17,774 bases of DNA from Dipetalonema caudispina (GCA_013365325.1 JABVXV010000655.1:1-17774); one strand, 5' to 3'. Counted from the first letter of the stretch, positions 1 to 9,840 are shown. Made by a program: numbers and translations. Notes: generated by a model from the sequence alone, not told the origin.

Positions 1-160
<160 letters not shown>

Positions 161-179
161 ATATTATTATTATCAATCT

Positions 180-1360
180 ATCTTTTCCTTCATATTTCAC
201 ATTTCTTCTGAAGAAGCATATACAACAAAAGTAGCAAAATGTTCCAGTCTAGTCTAGTCTACACATCTCTTTTCAAGCTTAAGCTACCTCTCTCCTATCT
301 CCCCCGCCCCCCGCCCTCCTCCCGAATATGCTTATTCTCATTCTCAATATCTTCAACATCATCTACACAATGTCCACAAGTGTTTTCTTATATTCTCGAA
401 CAAGCAAGTATATATATACCCATTGATATATCTTATTACTACCTTTTGCTCATATTATATCTTTCAATTTTATCCGAAATTCCTTATTTTCCCTCTTCCT
501 TCTCCCTCCCTTCTACCTTTGTTTCCCTCTTTTACCTTTCAATTTTTCCACTTTTCATCTTTTTTTCACTATTACACCATCTAAAAACTATTTTAAAGTT
601 CTTTTCTTTCTTTTCTTTTTTTTTTTTCAACCAACCAATCCAATCTCTCATCAACTTTATTTTTTTTGACAAAATTTTTCCACAGAATAATTGCTTATGT
701 TAAAGAATTATTTGGCTTTTCTGGCTTTTTTTTTTTTTTGAAGTTGCTAGGATAATTGAAATAAATTATGCAAAATAAATAAATCAACGAATACTTTTTT
801 GTTGCTATGATTTGTTTTGTTTTTTTATTTTTGTTTTCCTTATGACGGAATATTTTTATTACATTAATTTCAACATTTTGAATATTTCCCACTTTTTTTT
901 TAGGTAGACAAATCGTTGGAAGTATTTTTCTGCTAATTTTCAGGAATTGTTTATTTTAATTAAATTCACTGTTATTATGATTGTTGTTGTTGTTGTTGTT
1001 GTTTATCCTAATTTCAGGGATTATGTAATTTCTTAAGTTTTATTAATGAATAATTGATTGAATATAGCTAATTGATTATTATGGTTATTTCTTATATATT
1101 TATTTTTGTTTATTTTAAACCGAGAGAAGCAACAAATAAAAGTTACTTGAAATAATTATATCATAGAAATACTGTTGCCATGGCTAATTAGCTGGAATTA
1201 TTTAATTTGATTAGCATTTTTAAACTAATTTTTTTCCAGGAATGATAGTTTTTTTTTTCACTAATTTTAATCGAAAAAAAAATCGATCAGTAATTTGTCT
1301 GAAATATAAACAGACTGATTGGTTGTTTATTTTGCATACGCTTGTATTTCAACAACATTT
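180..1360. other. non-coding A+T-rich stretch with polypyrimidine tract
   Basis: No gene is supported here. From about 281 to 700 the plus strand is strongly C+T-rich with long T runs, so the open frame read there (rich in Ser, Phe, Pro and Leu) is only the translation of a pyrimidine tract. The rest is ordinary A/T-rich sequence with homopolymers. A (TTG)n microsatellite lies at 981-1003. Confidence 0.75.
981..1003. repeat. (TTG)n microsatellite
   Basis: About seven perfect TTG triplets in a non-coding context. Confidence 0.95.
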
Positions 1361-1367
1361 TGCAGGA

Positions 1368-1397
1368 TATAAATAGCCATTTCATCGATGATCAGTT
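1368..1397 (+). promoter_or_regulatory. possible TATA box plus initiator
   Basis: TATAAATAG at 1368-1376 is followed 26 bases later by an initiator-like TCAGTT whose A is at 1394. This spacing resembles an animal RNA polymerase II core promoter. No ORF of coding quality follows on the plus strand, so if real it would drive a non-coding transcript or a distant gene. In such A/T-rich DNA the TATA match alone is weak. Confidence 0.25.
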
Positions 1398-2560
1398 TAT
1401 TCAAATGTTTATTTTACGTTTAAATTAAATTTTGATTATTTTTTCCCTCGCTGTTTCTCTCCATTCCTTCAACCATATGCTCATTTCATGTCGTTCAATC
1501 TGTTCGGTAGTTATCAAGCCGATAAGATTAGCATAAAAATGTTTTTTCTTTTTTTTTTCTCATTTCTTATAAAAAGAAATTTTCGCTTTATTTCAAATAT
1601 TTATCAATTTATTACCTTATTTTTTCATTTTTTATAATTTCTTTTTTTTAAGAAAAATTGCTGATTTTATTGAGCAAAAAAAAAGAAAGAAAAAATTATT
1701 TATATTTTTTGCAAAAGTTTAAAATTTTTTGAAATTATTTCGGCCAATTTCTATTCCTTCCAAACATATAAAATGATAATTAGCACTTATTTTCTTTCAT
1801 TTCCAATTAATAGATAATATATATTGAATTCCTTATTATAATTTTGAATTGTATTATTGCAATAAATTGTCCTTCAACGATATTATAATAATTTGTGAAA
1901 ATATTTTTTAACTCAAAAAATTAATCTTTTCCATATTTCTTTTTTACCACTTTTTTTCTTTCTTTCTTCATTCCTTTCATCACTCAACATTTTAAATTAT
2001 TTTAAATTGACCTATAATGGAAATTGTCTTTCCTTTCTTTTCCTTCCCTTTTTTAAGTTTAATTCCCTCTTTACTGATTAAACTGTTTGGTCTTTCATAC
2101 ATTTCACATTTTATTTTAAATTTTTATTTTATCTTTTTCCTTCTTTTTTTTGATTTCTCTTTTATTCGCTTTTTTTCTCAATCTTTACTGTATTTCGTAA
2201 AGTATCTTTGTTATAAATTGTAAAATTACTAGGATTTTTTACATTTTAATTTTTTTCAAATTATTTGGTAAATTTTTTGTTATAAATTGAAATATTCTTT
2301 TGTTGAAATAATTTGAGATTGGTTAATTAATGTATTTATCGTTAATCATTAAGTATGTCAAAAATAATAATTACATAATAATTCGTTCGGTTTCATTCCC
2401 TTAAATTTACGTCACTTTTTTCTAAAATTCATTTCTTTTAATATTCTTCCTTTTCTTATATCGTTTCAAATGAATTTTTACCATTAAATATTAAGTATTT
2501 CCTTCAATAATATTTTCAAAATATTATTTAAAAAAAAAAAAAAAAATGAAAGAATGAAAA
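1398..2560. other. non-coding A+T-rich stretch
   Basis: I see no gene. A small dyad, TTATC-5 bases-GATAA at 1511-1525, could bind a GATA factor but could equally be chance. The 2017-2223 frame, rich in Phe, Leu and Ser, is a pyrimidine-tract translation with no recognisable family. Confidence 0.7.
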
Positions 2561-2572
2561 AGAGGTGAAAAA

Positions 2573-2809
2573 CAAATTATTGGGCGGAAATGTACCATGA
2601 AAGCGTAAAAGTATCTTCAGAACAAATTAACACTCTCATTTATGGAAATATTATTTAAGAAAAAAAAAATTCATATATTATTTTAAAAAATGACAAGAAA
2701 ATGAAAAAAAAAAAAGAAGAAAAAGAAAAAAATAAAGATCAAATTATTGGACGGAAATGTGCTAATGAAGCGTAAAATATCTTCCAAACAAATTACCAAT
2801 TTTCATTAT
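2573..2809. repeat. spaced direct duplication of about 65 bp
   Basis: Two similar copies lie at 2573-2640 and 2740-2809, offset by about 167 bases. They share CAAATTATTGG, then CGGAAATGT, then GAAGCGTAAAA or AAAGCGTAAAA, then TATCTTC and AACAAATTA. Both are preceded by A-rich sequence with an AATATTATTTAA-type segment, so the duplicated unit may be the full 167 bases. I see no coding frame or known element. Confidence 0.75.
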
Positions 2810-3048
2810 TCTAATTTTGCATATATATTATTTAATTTATTAATCCTCAAATTTTATCAATAAGTATTGCAATTTTTTATAAAAAATTTTCTCTAATAGG
2901 TAATAATTAATAAAATGTTTAAAATTAAATGAAAAATTTCCATATTTTCTTTTCATCACCATTTATTTGATTTCCTCTTTTAACAACAATCGATGTTTTC
3001 AAATCTCATCCCTAATTACAAATTATATGAGAAAGTATTTTCGTTATA

Positions 3049-3079
<31 letters not shown>

Positions 3080-3390
3080 GAACGACAAGTGTTATTTTTT
3101 TTTAAACTGTTATCAACAATTGTATAATTTTTACAATAATTTCATTATAACTTTTCTTTTCTTTTCTTTTTTTTTTTCTTTTCTTTCTTTTCTTTTTCTC
3201 TCTTTCTTTTTTTTTTTTCTTTTTTTTTTTTTTTTCTTGTTTCTTCCAAAAATTTTTCCACTTTTATTTTGCATTTATTTTATTTTATTTTTTTTTTTCT
3301 TTAACATTTCAAAATTTAGCAAGTAACGATGATTTTCATTGGCTGCAAAAATAAGCTTCTTTAAACTAAAACTGCTTTGCCTTTCATCTA
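2810..3390. other. non-coding, homopolymer and polypyrimidine rich
   Basis: Long A and T runs (3055-3079 and 3164-3300) dominate. The Lys- and Phe-rich ORF here is an artefact of these tracts. I see nothing else. Confidence 0.75.
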
Positions 3391-3392
3391 TC

Positions 3393-3485
3393 CATTCATT
3401 CATTCATTCATTCATTCATTCATTCATTCACTCATTCATTCATCCATCTATCCATTCAGTCATTCATTCATTCATTCATTCATTC
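3393..3485. repeat. (CATT)n tetranucleotide array
   Basis: Tandem CATT units with a few substitutions (CATC, CAGT, ACTC). Read in frame this gives a Ser-Phe-Ile-His repeat, which is not a protein. Confidence 0.95.
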
Positions 3486-3537
3486 TATCCCTTTTCCTCT
3501 TTGCTTTTATTTTTTAGGAGAGGAAGAGTAAGATAGC

Positions 3538-3577
3538 GAGAGAGAGAGAGAGAGAGGGAGAAAGAGGGCGAAAGAGG
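3538..3577. repeat. (GA)n purine tract
   Basis: GA dinucleotides pass into GGGAGAAAGAGGG-like purine sequence. Confidence 0.93.
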
Positions 3578-3638
3578 AAAAAAATAAAAATTGAAAAATA
3601 TTTGTTTGTTTTTATTTTCGATCATTAACAACAACATT

Positions 3639-3694
3639 CTTCCTTCCTTCCTTCCTTCCTTCCTTCCTTCCTTTCTTTCTTTCTTTCTTTTCTT
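3639..3694. repeat. (CCTT)n then (CTTT)n array
   Basis: About nine TTCC units are followed by several TTTC units. Confidence 0.95.
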
Positions 3695-3699
3695 TAAAA

Positions 3700-5170
3700 C
3701 TCTCTTTCTTTTATATTTTCATTCTATTCAATTCGTATAGTTCAGTTCCACCCCATTTCCAGTTGGTTTGGAACAAATTCACTTCATTATTTTAAGGTGG
3801 AAGAGTGGGAGTTGTTTAGTTGTTGCCTTTCAATTTCTTACACAAAAGATACGTTTAACTAACTGTGCTTGAAGTGAAGCTTAAACTTATTTGAATTGTA
3901 ATTTTAAATTAATACATAATTCAATTAGTTAATGATTTAAGTTAATTCATTATTTAGTTTCATTCCATATTTTCCTCTTCTTTTTTTGTTTGAAAAAAAA
4001 AAATGAACAATTGAAATTAATGAATTTAAGCAGAATAAGAATGAACAATCAGTTAAATCATATTAATCATATTTCAATTACATAATTACACACATATAAA
4101 TAAAATTCATTAATCGTTATATAATTTGAAGGAGAAGAGAAGATGAATGGATACGATAGAAGAAATATATCATTGATAAAGTAATACTCTATAACAGAAA
4201 TAATGATAATACATTATCAATTTAAATGATTTTGAAATTTATGACAATTGATTATATTCGTTAAAAGATTTCGTCGTTGATTTATGTTAACTATTTTGAT
4301 ATAAATTAACAATTGTGTATTTTTCCTTTTTTCCATTCTAATTGATTTAAAAGAAAAAATAAAGAATTTAAATCATTTGAAGATAGTATTGCAGAATTTA
4401 CTATTTGATCTAAATTGATTTCATTATTACTCTCATAATTTTGATGATATTTTCATACATTATTAAAGAATTGATGCTTGTAGTATGTATAATGAGTTGA
4501 TTAATTACTATCAATTATATCATCATTACCCTTATCAATTATCATCATTCAACGTTTCCCAGCTGTCCAAAAAGATCTGTTTTTTTTTTTTTTTGTAGCT
4601 ACGAAAATTGAAGCCTTTCTTTCTCCATCTATTCTAAATGATCAAAATAAACTTAAAATAACTTGAAACGTATAGACTAATCAAAGGTCATTTGTAATTA
4701 GGTCATTTGTTCAACAGCGTGTTGCATTGCTTAACGATATCCTAACCTTATTTACCGAATGTGGTTAATGTTTCATCAATGCAATCTTGTCACAATTTTT
4801 GCATTTTTCTTAAAATAATTTAATTTCAAAAACAAACCGAACATTATCATCAACAATTTATAAAATGCCAAAATATCATATCACCATTAAGATCATATCT
4901 CTCGATAATTTTACAATCCTGAAAATTGTTAGAAATATTCCGAATTTTTTTTTCCAACAAATTGAACAATTCATCAAATACCAATCATTCGATTATCCAA
5001 TAATCAATTGATTTAATAATCGCTTACTTTTTCAAATACTCGACAGAAAGCAAAAATTTTCATCAGATATTAAACCAACAGCAACTACGATTTCCATTAT
5101 TTTGTTGTTTGTTATTGTTAGTTTCCTTCTTACATTTCTAATAAATCACCTTCATTAAACATTTTGTTTA
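3700..5170. other. non-coding A+T-rich stretch
   Basis: No exon, RNA gene or mobile element is supported. 3744-3801 contains short inverted repeats (GTTCCA with TGGAAC; TTCCACC with GGTGGAA), too short to call a hairpin gene. A pair of AGGTCA half-sites lies at 4685-4705. Confidence 0.7.
4685..4705 (+). promoter_or_regulatory. direct repeat of AGGTCA (nuclear-receptor-like)
   Basis: AGGTCA occurs at 4685-4690 and again at 4700-4705. Both are followed by TTTGT, so an 11-base word is repeated with a four-base AATT between copies. AGGTCA is the established half-site for many nuclear receptors, a large group in nematodes, but a nine-base gap is not a classical arrangement. There is no adjacent gene to assign it to. 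Confidence 0.25.
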
Positions 5171-5173
5171 CAG

Positions 5174-5276
5174 TGAATTTCGAAATGTATCGATTTGTTC
5201 TTTGATCATCTTATTGTTGTTATCCTCAATGGGTTTCATGCTAATATTTCCGATACTATCATCTTATTTACTTTAA
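5174..5276 (+). CDS. doubtful short hydrophobic ORF or exon
   Basis: After an acceptor-like TTTGTTTACAG ending at 5173, one frame stays open for 33 codons (5175-5273) and stops at TAA 5274-5276. The peptide begins EFRNVSIC, continues with a Leu/Ile-rich run of about 15-20 residues that would suit a membrane span, and ends near FPILSSYLL. Base composition is a little less A/T-biased than its surroundings. No upstream exon, start codon or matching donor was found, and a hydrophobic reading is easy to obtain from T-rich DNA. It could be a terminal membrane-anchor exon of an unrecognised gene, a remnant, or chance. Confidence 0.15.
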
Positions 5277-5399
5277 TCGTTCCAGGCAAATTTGGCCGGA
5301 AAATTATTTGTATCAGTGAAAATTTCGAAAATTTCCAATATTTTAATTCTCATAAGAACGTTCGAAATTATTCGATTTGGTATTTCTTTTTTTGAAAAA

Positions 5400-6470
5400 A
5401 AGAAAACATAAACAAATAAGCACATTTCAAATAGCAAAAATGAAATCTATTCATTATGGCATTGAATAATCGATTGTTTAATTATTAATTTCAGTTTTTT
5501 TTTTCGTATTTCGAATATTGATTTAATATGGGAAAAGAATAAAATTTTTGTTTGAAATTTGAAAAATTCGAATTTTAACATTTGACAAGAATTTAGTTTT
5601 TAGCAGTGAAATCGTTCGTATCGGAATAAAATTGTTACACAATTTCCGTATAAAATTTGTTTGTTAAATGATAGCATCAATTGGTTTTTTAAACTTTCGC
5701 ATTTTCCCCCTTTAAATTAAAAAAAAACTATGTATGATTAGATGAAGTTACATTTAGGCATTACAAATCTTCAAAATCAATAATACTATTCAAATTTTTG
5801 TTTCATTGATTTTTTCTTGAAATTTTGTTATTTTATTTTATTATCTTTTTTTAACAAATGAATCAAAATATTGCAACAAATTTAGTTACTATTTGGAATG
5901 GAACAAAAAAATAAGGCAACGAAAAAAAAAAAATCGTAGTTAAATGAATGAGAAATGTTAGAAAATTGTTTACTTGCAAGATTTCATCTAAAATTAAATT
6001 AATTATCTAGCAAAAAAAAAAAAAAAAAAAAAAGATGAAAAAACAGGAAAATAAAAAAAAAAAACGATGGATAACAAACAAATTGTTAAAACTTTTTAAA
6101 TGTTTAACTGTACCAAATTTTATTACAATCTAATTTTAACTTTAAAATCTAATCATTAGGTAATATTAGTTATATATGTTTATCGATATCAAATGATTAC
6201 ATATGCTTCTTTTTTTTTTTTTCTCTCTCTCTCTCTTTTCTTTTTTCTTCTTCACTTTTGCATCATCCATCATTAATTTTCTCTCTTGTTTGAAAAGTAT
6301 TTTTTTTTTTTTGAAAGTCTGAATGCACTGAACTGAAGGAACATTATCCATTCTCAATAACTAACAACAGTAGTTGAGCAATATTAGCTAAAATTCCCGA
6401 AATATCTGTTATCGGCACCTTTCTCTCTTCTTGCAATTGATAACTAATCAACAACAAATACAACGATAAC
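5400..6470. other. non-coding A+T-rich stretch
   Basis: I see only A/T-rich sequence with long A runs near 6011 and T runs near 6209 and 6301. The 6166-6357 minus-strand frame is Lys-rich because of poly-T/CT on the plus strand. Confidence 0.75.
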
Positions 6471-6489
6471 GACAACAATATAATGATGC

Positions 6490-6705
6490 TAGATAAAATA
6501 ATGATAATGATGATGATAATGACAATATGATAATTTAATATTAGAATTAACGATACAAATAATTATAATGATGATGATCGTATAATATCAGAACTGATGA
6601 TATTGATGATAACGATGATGATGACGATGATGATGATGATGATATCAGGACTGATGATGCTTATGATAACGATGATAATATCAGGATCGATGATGTTGAT
6701 ATAGA
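6490..6705. repeat. degenerate (GAT)n region with ATATCAG-containing units
   Basis: ATG/GAT/AAT triplets alternate with three copies of a longer unit marked by ATATCAG followed by a CTGATGAT- or TCGATGAT-like segment (near 6587, 6642 and 6680). The minus strand reads as an Ile/Asp/Ser low-complexity frame with no protein likeness. A T20 run follows. Confidence 0.85.
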
Positions 6706-7510
6706 ACTTTTTTTTTTTTTTTTTTTTTGGGTGTGTAATAGAGACGAAGTTGCTATTGTGATAGTAAATGAAGCAAGTTGATAAACAGTTTTTATTGATG
6801 AAAGGGGAGAGAGAGAGAGAGAGGGGAGGGGAGAGAAAAAAAAAAAACATTTTTCGCAAAATTAAACTTAATTGTAAAAATTCTTTTGCTAACAGTTGTT
6901 CAGGAATGCTTTAACATATTTAATATTTTTTTTTACAACTTCTTTAAATCAACATTTTTGTAATGATATCATTTAAGTGTAAGAATTTTAGTGAGAAAAA
7001 AATTGGAGAAAATAAGCTATTTTTTAATTTTTAAAAAATTTGCTAATTAAAATATAATTTATCTCTTGCCTTACTATGCTCAATTTTTCTTTTTTTTTTC
7101 GTTCAAGCTTTTATGCATTTAATATATTTTATGCTAATATGTTCGAATTATTTCAGCACTCAATAGGTAAATTTTTGAATAATAAATTTTAGTATTTATG
7201 ATTAAAAATTTCAATTCCTTAAAATTATCCAAAAAAAAAAAAAAAAAAGAAAATACATGAAACAGGTGATGATGATGCGATGATTATTCATATCTATTTC
7301 AGATTCTCACGCATTTTTTTCGCCAATATGATCTAAATTATGGTATTGCAATTTTAACAATGGCTTTTTGAAATTCAAATGTATTGTTGCATCGTACTGT
7401 ATTAAAATTGAAACCTTATCATTACAAGTTATTGAGAAAACTTAATGGGAAAAGTGAAAAATAGAATTTAAACTCAAAATTAATTCTCCAAAATAATCTA
7501 AAATTGTTGC
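6706..7510. other. non-coding A+T-rich stretch
   Basis: Nothing recognisable apart from homopolymers at 6709-6728, 6838-6847 and 7231-7248, a GA tract at 6806-6835 and a short GAT run near 7267. Confidence 0.75.
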
Positions 7511-7514
7511 AAAA

Positions 7515-7634
7515 ATGAGAAAAAAAAAGCCAATAGAAGAAGAGTTTTCAGATCATGAGATCCTCGAAAGTTCAACCATACAAAAAGTTTGCTTTTCAGG
7601 AAGCTTGAAATCTTTCAGACATATCGATTTGTAA
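7515..7634 (+). CDS. possible 39-residue small ORF in a complex island
   Basis: ATG at 7515 opens 39 codons ending in TAA at 7632-7634. The peptide starts MRKKKPIEEEF and continues with SDHEILESS, a single Cys and a basic tail. It matches no family I know and has no signal peptide or membrane span. The stretch is notably less repetitive than the surrounding sequence and can also fold: GAAAG-TTCAA at 7566-7575 pairs with TTGAA-(AT)-CTTTC at 7605-7616, with AAAAG/CTTTT pairing inside. It lies on the same strand as mir-1, 260 bases upstream, so it may belong to the primary microRNA transcript. In A/T-rich DNA an ORF of this length can be chance. Confidence 0.15.
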   Translation: MRKKKPIEEEFSDHEILESSTIQKVCFSGSLKSFRHIDL

Positions 7635-7893
7635 TTTTCAAAAACATTTGAAAAAAAAAAAAAAAATGCACTTGTACCCATAATTTCCTTCAAACCTGAT
7701 AACATGTAGTTTTATTTTTTGTCTTTTCTTTTTTTTTTTTTTCTTTCAAATTCCAAAAGCTAAGTTCCAAACATAAAGGTCAAACATTTGCAAATTGCCA
7801 TTGGATACATTCATTCTACATAAAATTTTCACTTGAATATAGAATCCTGATCAATCCATTACGTTTGTTCACGTGAATATATATTGCTTTTAC
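7635..7893. other. upstream flank of mir-1
   Basis: This flank has A and T runs and then more balanced sequence from about 7750. Visible motifs are AGGTCA at 7777-7782 and a CACGTG E-box at 7870-7875. No ORF is supported. Confidence 0.5.
7870..7875 (+). promoter_or_regulatory. CACGTG E-box next to mir-1
   Basis: A perfect palindromic CACGTG lies 18 bases before the base of the mir-1 hairpin. It is a canonical bHLH site, but it lies so close to the precursor that it is probably inside the primary transcript. Function is untested. Confidence 0.2.
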
Positions 7894-7967
7894 GGTGGCA
7901 ACGTACTTCTTTGCATCGCCATACAGAATGATAAAAACTATGGAATGTAAAGAAGTATGTAGTCCCT
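7894..7967 (+). ncRNA. mir-1: mir-1 microRNA precursor hairpin
   Basis: The 3' arm (7941-7961) reads as miR-1, beginning TGGAATGTAAAGAAGTAT and ending GTA, which as I recall it is the nematode form. The seed GGAATGT is at 7942-7948. The 5' arm pairs with it: 7903-7916 (GTACTTCTTTGCAT) forms 14 consecutive pairs, two of them G-U, with 7945-7958. After a small internal mismatch and bulge, CCATA pairs with TATGG near the loop, and the loop is about 15 bases. Below the mature duplex, 7894-7902 pairs with 7959-7967 with two mismatches. miR-1 is a deeply conserved animal muscle microRNA that works through Argonaute to lower target mRNAs, in C. elegans at the neuromuscular junction. It stands alone here, with no second hairpin recognised, and converges on the carboxypeptidase gene. 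Confidence 0.96.
7941..7961 (+). ncRNA. mir-1: mature miR-1-3p
   Basis: This 21-base guide strand starts with U, as Argonaute-loaded animal microRNAs usually do. The two-nucleotide 3' overhang rule places the passenger strand at about 7902-7922. Whether isomiRs are made cannot be seen from the sequence. Confidence 0.93.
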
Positions 7968-7969
7968 AA

Positions 7970-9138
7970 AGCTTTCATTTCACGTCATCATTTCATTACC
8001 AACTCTTCCATTTCATTTTTTGATTATTTGTTAATTATTAATATTTTTATTGATAATAAATTACATCAAACTTACGTATCTAATGTTAATTACCTGAAGT
8101 TACGAATTCTTTCGTATTATTAGTAAAGAATTTATTTGTTTTTTTTTTTTTTTTTTTTTCTAAAAATTTCATATTATTAATAGAAGGATTTAAATAACAT
8201 CTCTTCACCTTATCTTTCATACTATTTTTTATTAATGTAAAAAGTAAAATAATATAATTATTTCAACGAAAATTTATTATTTTGAAAGAGATGTTATTTT
8301 TGATTGGAATTTGTTAGTTTTCAATTTTGTTACACACAAATTCGTTTACAATTTCACACGAAGGAAAATTTTGCAACTTTCAAAAGCAATGCATTGTAAT
8401 ATACGATATCGTAATAATACAACGATAATTAATTGCTGAAGATCATATGAAATTTGTATAACATTCTGTTTTAATCCCTTAACACTTTCATATTTTCTCA
8501 CTTCATTATTTATTCATTCATTCCTAATCATTACATCATAATATATGCATTTCGGATAATGAAATGATTTCATTTCATTTCTAATTACTTTATGACAATA
8601 TTTTTCATATCAAATAAGTATAACATATGTTTTCTACTCGATTGATTTAATGCTTAATTTAATTCCTTTATTTGATATTTATATATATCAAAACAATAAT
8701 TTTATCTTTGTTGCTTTACCTTTTTTTCTTTGTTTTTTATTCAACATTATAGAGATCGAAAATATCAATTACAACATACTGAAAATAATTCATTCAAACA
8801 ATATGATATGTCATAACGATTAAAAAATTATCAAAAAATTTTCTAGAAAATTTCAATTTCAATTTTGTCCCTATATATTTCCCAAAATTCCTTATTGATT
8901 TTTAAATCTGTTTAATATTTTTAAATAAAATTTATTTATTATTAATCTATTACTATCACTACCCGTGATTTTGTTGAATTTTTAATTTTGTTAGTATCAA
9001 AAATCGAAAAAATTGAACGATAAAAAAAAAACGATAAAAATGAATGGTATGTTTAAAAATAATTATTATTGTTAACAATTTGATTAAATTTTCTTAACTA
9101 AAAATAACAAAAAAAAAAGCAAAATTCTCTCAAAAGAT
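7970..9138. other. intergenic between mir-1 and the carboxypeptidase gene
   Basis: No gene is supported. The stretch contains a T run at 8140-8159, A/T-rich sequence and, at its right end, the 3' flank of the carboxypeptidase gene. Confidence 0.7.
8931..8940 (-). terminator. candidate poly(A) signals for the carboxypeptidase gene
   Basis: Two overlapping TTTATT words on the plus strand read as AATAAATAAA on the minus strand, about 350 bases past the stop codon. The hexamer is common in A/T-rich DNA, so use is uncertain. Confidence 0.25.
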
Positions 9139-9139
9139 T

Positions 9140-9230
9140 TTTAAAAAGTTTGAAATAATTTCCTTATTTCTCCTAAATAAGTGTAATATTCATAAGTGCG
9201 CATGCATTGTATTTTCATTAATTGAATAAA
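9140..9230 (-). pseudogene. decayed duplicate of the ShKT exon 3' end
   Basis: 9173-9228 aligns with 9298-9353, the end of the carboxypeptidase coding sequence, at a constant offset of 125 bases. Similarity continues into the flank after the stop. Read on the minus strand the copy gives QLMKIQCMRTYEYYTYLGE against QLMKINCMHTCEYCTHLGN in the real exon. The fifth and sixth ShKT cysteines have become Tyr (TGT to TAT) and the stop codon is gone. Upstream, A/T runs replace the rest of the domain, and no splice acceptor is seen. It is a broken partial duplication and probably transcribed only as 3' untranslated sequence. Confidence 0.8.
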
Positions 9231-9289
9231 AAAAGAAAAAAGCAAAAAATTATTTTACCTTTGAAACTTGAAAATTTCCAAATAATTTA

Positions 9290-9840
9290 CTAATTACCTA
9301 AATGAGTACAGTATTCACATGTATGCATGCAATTTATTTTCATCAACTGATATCGTTCCATGCATATATTTGGATTAGTTTGTAACCAAAATTTACATGA
9401 ATTTAGAATATCATTACAATTTGGATCTAAAAATTGTCGACTGCTATTATTAACGAAACGATTAATTGCTAATGATGAGGAGAAATAATATGGTACAGGT
9501 GATGATGTAATTTGTTGTATTTGATTTGATAATTTTAATTGATTATGATTTGAATGGATAATTTGAAATGGTTGCACGATATTTGTTATCAATGAATCAT
9601 TTCGATTATTGATAGATTTAATAATCCTATCAATTTTACTCGTAGAATTTGATTGTATCGATGTAGTGGTATCATTTTGAAAATAAACAGTTGAATTGAT
9701 CAATCTTGAACGCACATTATTATTATTATTATTATTATTATTAATATTATTAATGGTTCGAAATTCAGGTGCAATCTTTATATCGGATAATACACGAGAA
9801 ATTCCATCAGTTTGTTGAGTTTTAGTTCCTTTACTGGTTG
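9290..9840 (-). CDS. exon 11: linker and ShKT domain, stop
   Basis: The acceptor CTCTTTTAG precedes 9840; the first two bases (CA) complete a Pro codon with C from exon 10. Residues 411-592 follow. The first 140 are a low-complexity Ser/Asn/Gln/Thr linker, likely flexible and glycosylated, with NST and NSS sequons. It contains a run of nine AAT codons (9716-9742), extended by two more Asn after an Ile. Residues 551-587 hold six cysteines spaced C-x6-C-x10-C-x10-C-x3-C-x2-C, the ShKT pattern. In nematodes this domain is commonly attached to secreted or cuticle-associated enzymes, and its presence does not imply a toxin. Stop TAG is at 9292-9290. A GTAATT at 9297-9292 could act as a donor, but no further exon is seen. 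Confidence 0.93.

Noticed and set aside
239..703. 154-residue open frame on the plus strand
   Set aside because: It is the translation of a C+T-rich tract, with Ser/Phe/Leu/Pro bias, no domain and no splice or promoter support.
2967..3536. Two plus-strand open frames with poly-Lys, poly-Phe and Ser-Phe-Ile-His repeats
   Set aside because: They are produced by A and T homopolymers and the (CATT)n array.
3744..3801. Inverted repeats as a possible microRNA hairpin
   Set aside because: Arms of only six or seven pairs with large loops do not make a precursor-like stem.
6563..6859. Minus-strand frame rich in Ile and Asp
   Set aside because: It is a reading of the (GAT)n microsatellite and flanking homopolymers.
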